This document shows positions 58,440-64,000 of a DNA stretch of 64,000 nucleotides, piece by piece. Location: the NCBI GenBank assembly GCA_029689965.1, contig CP121450.1, forward strand, positions 682,001-746,000, written 5' to 3'. Source of the stretch: Curtobacterium flaccumfaciens. GTDB taxonomy: Bacteria; Actinomycetota; Actinomycetes; Actinomycetales; Microbacteriaceae. Within the stretch, counting starts at the first letter, position 1. Every line of letters begins with the position of its first letter. Below the pieces are notes generated by a model that saw nothing but the letters and a program-made list of their open reading frames with translations, made no database searches and had not been told where the DNA came from. A program made the position numbers and the translations under genes.

Positions 58440-58464
58440 TGCCTACCCCTGACAGGGGTAGGCA
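58440..58464. promoter_or_regulatory. Palindromic operator between the MmyB-like regulator and the hydrolase cluster
   Basis: TGCCTACCCCT-GAC-AGGGGTAGGCA is a perfect 11-bp inverted repeat with a 3-base centre. It lies 31 bases upstream of the regulator and 48 bases upstream of the hydrolase start. Confidence 0.75.
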
Positions 58465-58511
58465 TACGCGGGGCTGTTCGTCCCCATCCGCTCGCCCCGA
58501 TCGTTGATGCC

Positions 58512-59464
58512 ATGAGCGATAACACCCGAGCAATCCCACTACCACGAGTACGACAATCACCTTTGGTGGCGTCAGCGTGACCCGCGCCGTCGAAAGTGTC
58601 GGCAGCATCGGCATGATCCCGGACCAGTTCTTCCCGGGCACCGCAGCTAACGCGTGGGAGGGGCACGAGCACTGGCTCCGCCCGCACTTCCTCGAAGCCG
58701 ACGGCGATTCGACGATGACGAGCACCGCGCGCACTGCTTTCCAGACGTGGATCCTCCGCTCCGGCGGCAAGACGATCCTCATCGACGCGGCCGTCGGCAA
58801 CGACAAGGCCCGACCGGACGTGCCCAGCTGGGATCACCTGTCGACGGATTTCCTCAGCCGCCTCGCGGAGGCCGACGTCACGCCTGAGGACGTCGACGTC
58901 GTCGTCAACACTCACTTGCATGCCGATCACGTCGGATGGAACACCACTTTCGTTGACGGCATTTGGACCCCAACGTTCCCGAACGCACGCTACCTCATTG
59001 CCTCTGAGGACCTTGATTTCTGGAACCCGGAATCGGGCAACGCCACCATCATGGGCCCCGGTGCCGTCACGGTCTGGGAAGACAGCGTCCAGCCGCTCCT
59101 CGATGCTGGCTTGGTCACCGCCTGGACCGGCTCCCACCGCATCGACGATGCCCTCACCCTGGAGGCCGCGCCCGGCCACACTCCCGGCACGAGCATCGTG
59201 CGCCTGCATTCCGGCGACGCCGAGGCACTGTTCGTTGGAGACATCCTGCACAACCCCGCTCAGGTCGTTGACGTGCACACCAGCAGCTGCTTCGACGAGG
59301 ACACCGTCCAGGCTCACACCACCCGCGAGCGCATCTTCACGGAAGCCGCGGAACGCGCGATCCCGATGTTCCCGGCACACTTCGGCGGTCACGGTGGGTT
59401 CACCGTCGCCAAGACCGCAACGGGCTTCCAGATCGCGTCCTGGGAACCGCTCGACGCCATCTGA
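58512..59464 (+). CDS. Metallo-beta-lactamase-fold hydrolase 1 (frameshift near the start)
   Basis: Zinc hydrolase with motif THLHADHVGWN, a further GHTPGTS histidine, GDILHNPAQVV, and a late PAHFGGHGG. I start it at ATG 58512 (SDNTRAI) with a missing base near 58538, because the next frame reads TITFGGVSVTRAVESVGS, which aligns with the start of the second hydrolase; GTG 58577 is the shorter alternative. Corrected length is about 317 residues. It is paralogous to the gene at 60516. The THLHxDHVGW subgroup includes lactonases and organophosphate hydrolases; the substrate cannot be told here. Confidence 0.85.
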
Positions 59465-59504
59465 CGCGACCGTTCCAACTTCACCAGCACCACAGAAAGA
59501 CAGC

Positions 59505-60493
59505 ATGAAGTTCGCAACACCCCGCCATCTTCTGGCAGCAACAATCATCCTCGGTGCCCTCGCGGGCGTCGCGGGCTGCAGCACCCCCCACGCGCAGCCG
59601 ACGACCATCGCTGAGAACACCTCGGCGTTCACAGAAGCGCAGAAACCACGGATCATCGAACACTTCGACCTCACCGGTGGACAGCTGCCCGAAAACATCG
59701 TCGGTGCTGCTGATGGCGGCGTCGACGTGACCTTCGCCGCGGCCCGGCAAGTTGCTCATATCTCGCCGTCAGGAAAGACCACGGTTCTTGGCGCGCTGCC
59801 GACGCCGGAGAACACGGCAGCGAAGACCCCGGTCCTAGGCTTCCCGCTGACGACCGGCCTCGTTCGCCGAGGGGACACGTTCTACGTGCTCTATGCCACC
59901 GGTGAGGATGCCACCACGGGACTATGGAAACTCATCCCGGGTCATGATCCCGAGCGGATCGCCGCCCTTCCTGGCACTGGCCTACCCAATGGCCTTGCTT
60001 TCGACTCGCGATCCGATACCTTCTACGCCGCCGACTCTGTCACCGGAAACATCGTCAGCATCCCGCTCGAGGGCGGTGAACCGACGGTGTGGAGCGCCGA
60101 CAAGGCCCTGCGGACAACCGGCTTCCTGGGCGTTAATGGGGTCAAAGTGCACAACGGAAACGTCTACGCATCCAACCTGGACCTCGGAACCGTCGTTCGC
60201 ATCCCGATCAAGTCCAATCGTGCCGCGGGTGCCGTGACCACCGTCGCGAAGAATCTCCCCGGGATTGACGACTTCGCCTTCTCCGGCCGCGGCAACCAGA
60301 TCATCGCCGCCATTGATCCGACAAGCACCGTTGTCGCCATCTCCTCGACCGGCAAGCAGCACACGCTGCTCACCAAAGGGACGGCCTGTCCAACCCAACC
60401 TCGGTCCTGGTCCGTGGCTCGCAGCTATGGATCCCGAGTGCAGCGTACACGACCCAGTCCGACCCCAACATGATCACCGCAACCCTGAAATAG
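59505..60493 (+). CDS. Lipoprotein with SMP-30/gluconolactonase-like beta-propeller (frameshift at the end)
   Basis: From ATG 59505. The signal peptide has lipobox GVAGC (Cys near residue 25), so it is anchored outside the membrane. The rest is propeller-like: NIVGAADGGVDVTFAAARQV, TGLPNGLAFDSRSDTFYAAD, TTGFLGVNGVKVHNGNVYAS and LPGIDDFAFSGRGNQIIAAI, close to SMP-30/NHL lactonase-type proteins. A missing G at 60379-60381 moves the end to GLSNPTSVLVRGSQLWIPSA and a stop at 60493. Corrected length is about 329 residues. It sits between two paralogous hydrolases, so it may bind or hydrolyse the same substrate outside the cell. Confidence 0.8.
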
Positions 60494-60515
60494 CCCCAAC
60501 GCGCAAGGAGACTCC

Positions 60516-61411
60516 ATGGAGCAGCTCGTGTTCGGCGACGTCACCGTCGACCGTGTCGAGGAGATGCACGGCCCAATTATGCCGCCGTCCGTTTTCTTCC
60601 CAACCGTACCGGCCGAAATATTCGACGCCGAACACGAGCTGCTCGTGCCCCATCACATGGACGCGGCCGCCGCGTGGATCTCCGTCGCTATCCAAACCTG
60701 GGTGCTGCGAAGCGCGGGTAGGACCATCCTCATCGACACCGGAGTTGGGAACGACAAATCCCGACCCTCAGTCGATGCCTGGGACCACAACTCCCACGAT
60801 TTCCTCGGAGCCCTCACCGCAGCCGGCGTCACGCCCGACGATGTCGACATCGTCGTCAACACCCACCTTCACGTCGACCACGTCGGCTGGAATACCCAGT
60901 GGGATGGCAGTCGCTGGATTCCGACGTTCAAGAACGCCACCTACCTGATGCCCGACGCCGACGTGCGCTTCTGGAACCCGATGCACGACGATCACGTTGC
61001 AGGGTCAGTGAACGAGAACGTCTTCGAAGACAGCGTGCAGCCCGTCCTCGAATCAGGTCAGGTTCGCACTTGGTCCGACCAATACCAGATCGACACCGCG
61101 CTTCAGCTGCGCGCAGTTCCCGGACATACCCCGGCTCCAGCGTCGTCGTCCTCAAATCCGGCGGCACCAACGCCCTCTTCGCCGGAGATCTCGTGCACAG
61201 CCCGGTACAGGTGCCGCACCCTACGCACAACAGCTGCTTCTGCGTCGACCCGGCCATGGCGATCCGTAGCCGCCGCACCATGTTTGACTGGGCGATCGAA
61301 AACTCCGCCACCGTGTTCCCCGCGCATTTCAGTGGGCACGGAGCGTTCAACATCGCCCGCAATGGCGACGATTACGCCATCCGGTCCTGGTCAGAAATGA
61401 GCGCACTGTGA
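60516..61411 (+). CDS. Metallo-beta-lactamase-fold hydrolase 2 (frameshift)
   Basis: From ATG 60516, with CAAGGAGA upstream. MEQLVFGDVTVDRVEEMHG, zinc motif NTHLHVDHVGWN, then VPGHTPG. A missing G at 61130-61133 (CCCCGGC for CCCCGGGC) leads to SSVVVLKSGGTNALFAGDLV and FPAHFSGHGAFNIARNG. Corrected length is 298 residues. It matches hydrolase 1 along its whole length. Its stop overlaps the GTG of the carboxylesterase. Confidence 0.87.
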
Positions 61412-62880
61412 GCCAGCCCACTATCCGTATTTCCGCCGGCAGACTCCGTGGGACGGCGACACCCTACGGCAGCTCTTCCGCGGCATTCCCTATGCGCAGC
61501 CCCCCAGGGCGTCGGACGCTTCATGCCTCCTGTCAAACCCGCCCCCTGGGCTGGCGTCCGTGACGCCACCGCGCCTTCAGCAACCGCCCCTCAACCGGAC
61601 CGCTCTCGATTCGGGACCCTCGACCTGTCGCCATTCTTCGCGCCAGGCTGGAATCGCGGATCTGACTATCTGACCGTGTCTGTGCACACCCCAAACCACA
61701 CCACCTCCGCCCCCGTAGTGGTGTTCATCCACGGTGGCGCCTTCATAGCCGGCTCCAACGAAGCAGCTGCCTATGACGGATCCCGCTTCGTCCGCGACGG
61801 CGTCATCTACGTCGCCTTGAACTACCGCCTCGGAATCCCTGGTTTCCTCCACCTCCCGGACGCCCAGATAATCGCGGGCTCCTTGATGTGATCGCTGCAC
61901 TCGAATGGGTGCAGGACAACATTGCCGCCTTCGGTGGCGACCCCCAGCAGGTGACCGTCATGGGACAATCCGCGGGCGCCATCCTCGTCATGGCTCTCGC
62001 CGGTCACAAAGACGCCGAGGGTCTCTTCGCGAAGGCGATCGCGCAAAGCGGTACCCCCTTCGGCGGCTTCACTGCCGATCAGGCCAACCGGGTGACCGCC
62101 TCGGTCGCGATGACCCTCGGCTCCGGTGCGACCGCCCGATCTCTCTCGCGCTTCTCGGACGACGACTTCGTCACAGCGTCCATTGAGGCCAACAGTGTTG
62201 ATCTGTCCACACCGGATGCCCGGCCACCGATGGACGGCATCGTGCGCTTCGGCGTCCTCTCCCGCACCGAGGAACTCCTCACGCGGCTCCACACGGGGCC
62301 AGGCTCGACACGACCGCTCCTCCTGGGCAGCAACCTCGACGAGGCGGGACTTTACGCTGACCCTGCCGCGTCGCTCCCGGACGACACGGGCCTCCTCGTC
62401 ACAGCAGAACGCCTCTCGGACAACCCCGCCCACCTTGTCGCCACCTACCGCGAAGAATTCCCGGACCTGAGCATGCTCGAGCTGCGCTCCCTCATCCGAA
62501 GCGACGGCATGTTTACCCAGGGCACCCGTCGCGCCGCCGAGACCCACGCACACACCGCCCCGACATTCGTATATGAATTTGATTGGCGCTCCATCACACC
62601 CGAGCGGCCCCTTGGCGCCTCCCACCTGATGGAACTTCCCTTCGTCTTTGACCGTGCCGAAGAACCGGGCTTGCAAGGCATCAACCATCTCCTGGGCGTC
62701 GGAGCTGTTCCGCAGAGTCTCGCCTCGCGCATGCATGCAGCGTGGGTGGATTTCATCCGGACCGGAGACCCCGGCTGGGCACCATACGAGGCTGAGGAAC
62801 GCCAGGTTCAGCGAATCGGACAGACATGGACAACCCACCCGCACTACCGCGCATCCGTCCTCGACGCGTGGCGCATCTAA
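61408..62880 (+). CDS. Type-B carboxylesterase (three frameshifts)
   Basis: From GTG 61408 ([10 protein letters not shown]), overlapping hydrolase 2. Breaks near 61441, 61503 and 61871 join [55 protein letters not shown] (oxyanion hole) and [21 protein letters not shown]. The nucleophile elbow is [13 protein letters not shown], the acid region [12 protein letters not shown], and the His lies in [13 protein letters not shown]. Corrected length is about 491 residues, normal for the family. It hydrolyses carboxylic esters; in this cluster it may open or trim the same compound as the hydrolases. Confidence 0.88.
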
Positions 62881-62904
62881 CCCGCGACTCAGAAAGTAAG
62901 CCCC

Positions 62905-63285
62905 ATGCAACACATCTCCGTTCCGACCGCCCCCGCCCCCGTAGGGGCATACGCGCAAGGAATCATCAGCGCTGACGGCACCGTCTATGTTTCCGGACAG
63001 CTTTCCGTCGATCCCGACGCAGGTGACATCGTCGCCCGTACAGTCACCGATCAGACCAGACAGGTGATGCGGAACATCGAAAACATCCTGAAAGGCGCCG
63101 AACTCACGCTCGCAGACATCGTCCGCGCCGGCATCTACCTCACCGATATGCGCCACTTTCACGAGATGGACACCGCCTTCGCGGAGTTCTTTACCCAGGC
63201 GCCGGCGCGAACAGCAGTCGGCGTAGCAGCACTTCCGCACCCCGCGGCCATCGTGGAGATCGACGTCATCGCACAGAGGGCATAG
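62905..63285 (+). CDS. RidA family (YjgF/Rid) protein
   Basis: 126 residues from ATG 62905 (MQHISVPTAPAPVGAYAQGI). Conserved YVSGQLSVDPDAGDI, NIENILKGAELTLADIVRAG, the Arg in APARTAVGVAALPHPAAIVE and the final EIDVIAQ. Rid proteins hydrolyse reactive enamine/imine intermediates or related compounds; paralogues occur in catabolic operons. It is intact and 24 bases after the esterase, so probably the last gene of the operon. Confidence 0.92.
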   Translation: MQHISVPTAPAPVGAYAQGIISADGTVYVSGQLSVDPDAGDIVARTVTDQTRQVMRNIENILKGAELTLADIVRAGIYLTDMRHFHEMDTAFAEFFTQAPARTAVGVAALPHPAAIVEIDVIAQRA

Positions 63286-63505
63286 ACGCGTCAGGGTAGA
63301 CGCGGCGAGCTTAGGTCGCGGGCTGAGCATCCGACCCGAGGCTCCACGACAGGCCGACGAGACACGCCCACCCTGCCGCACGAATCGACTTCCTCAGCAA
63401 GGTGCGCCGGTATACTCTAATGTCGTCGAGGTGATGCGTCGGAACGCCTCGGTGCCGGGTTCGGCTGTCCGTGGCGCGTAGGTTCTACGTGTTCAGGAGT
63501 CAGTC

Positions 63506-64000
63506 ATGTCCCATCTCGATCGTAAGCCCACCCTGGTCATGGGTGCTCGTGGCAGCGTCGGCAAGTTCGTTCTTGATGCTCTGCTGGAGCAGGGTGTCCC
63601 GGTGCGCGCGTCCGCGCGGAAGCCCGAGCCGGGCCAGTTCCCTGCCGGTGTCGAGGTGTTCGCCGCCGACCTGACCGACCAGGCCAGCCTCGCCGTGGCG
63701 TTCGATGGTGTCGGTCAGGTGTTTCTCTACGCCAACCACGAAGGCGTTGACGGTGTCATCGACGCCGCACGCGATGCGGGGGTTGAACGGATCGTGCTCA
63801 TGTCCTCGGGCAGTGTCATCCACCCGACCTCGGCAGGGAACGCGATCACGGAGGCGCACCGGCAGATCGAGGACGCCTTCGACGCCGCGTCGGATTTGAC
63901 GGTTGTCCCGATCCGGCCGCTGGTGCTGGCGACGAATGCGCTGGGCTGGGCATGGCCGATCAAGGCCAGCGCGTCGGTCGCGCTGTACGAGCCGGATGCG
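63506..64000 (+). CDS. NAD(P)-binding protein, NmrA/SDR-like, truncated by window edge
   Basis: From ATG 63506 (MSHLDRKPTLVMGARGSVGK) with AGGAGT upstream; open to the end of the window (165 codons seen). The dinucleotide loop is VMGARGSVGKFVLDAL, followed by RASARKPEPGQF, VEVFAADLTDQASL, and ERIVLMSSGSVIHP, the pattern of NmrA-like or atypical short-chain reductases. A TATACT at 63411-63416 in the 220-base gap upstream may be its -10 box, so it is probably a separate transcript from the RidA operon. Confidence 0.85.
   Translation, partial: MSHLDRKPTLVMGARGSVGKFVLDALLEQGVPVRASARKPEPGQFPAGVEVFAADLTDQASLAVAFDGVGQVFLYANHEGVDGVIDAARDAGVERIVLMSSGSVIHPTSAGNAITEAHRQIEDAFDAASDLTVVPIRPLVLATNALGWAWPIKASASVALYEPDA

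Overview
The window is high-GC actinobacterial DNA. Its gene content and order (ftsH-folP-folB-folK-DUF3180-PH proteins-DUF2520-lysS, then a sigma-70 gene, nadK, clpC, ArgA-type GNAT, radA) fit Microbacteriaceae, probably Curtobacterium or a close relative; the genus is my inference from remembered families, not a search.

Layout. (1) 1-25 kb is a housekeeping backbone: two cell-wall hydrolases (M23 and NlpC/P60), ppa, tilS, hpt, ftsH, a folate cluster without folE, PH-domain membrane proteins, lysS, a group-2-like sigma factor, nadK, clpC, argA, a cold-shock gene, radA and an SGNH hydrolase, ending in tRNA-Ser(CGA) at 25.1 kb. (2) 25.2-51.7 kb, directly after the tRNA, is an accessory island rich in defence and toxin genes: a GHKL ATPase fused to a Shedu-like nuclease; a three-gene element of two divergent tyrosine-recombinase relatives flanking a DDE-transposase-like gene; two coiled-coil CHAT proteases; a PIN-like protein; a complete type I restriction-modification system; a RES toxin; a nuclease-plus-glycosyltransferase pair; and a HigB toxin with a HigA-ImmA/IrrE fusion. 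(3) 51.8-57.5 kb is worn accessory DNA: an IS3 element between two truncated genes, an Rhs relic, a methyltransferase with an in-frame stop, a BAAT-like hydrolase, and a patatin/TetR divergent pair with a palindromic operator. (4) 57.5-64 kb is a catabolic or quorum-quenching-like cluster: an HTH-MmyB regulator divergent from two metallo-beta-lactamase-fold hydrolases flanking an SMP-30-like lipoprotein, then a type-B carboxylesterase, a RidA protein and an NAD(P)-binding protein that runs off the end.

A caution governs the whole annotation. More than fifty coding regions are broken by apparent single-base losses, including essential genes (ppa, tilS, folB, folK, lysS, nadK, clpC). Nearly all are one G or C missing from a G/C run, very often where a C run meets a G run (CCGG context). 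I read these as consensus errors rather than pseudogenes and give each gene as one CDS across its frameshifts, with the break position stated. Lengths and C-termini of those genes are therefore approximate.
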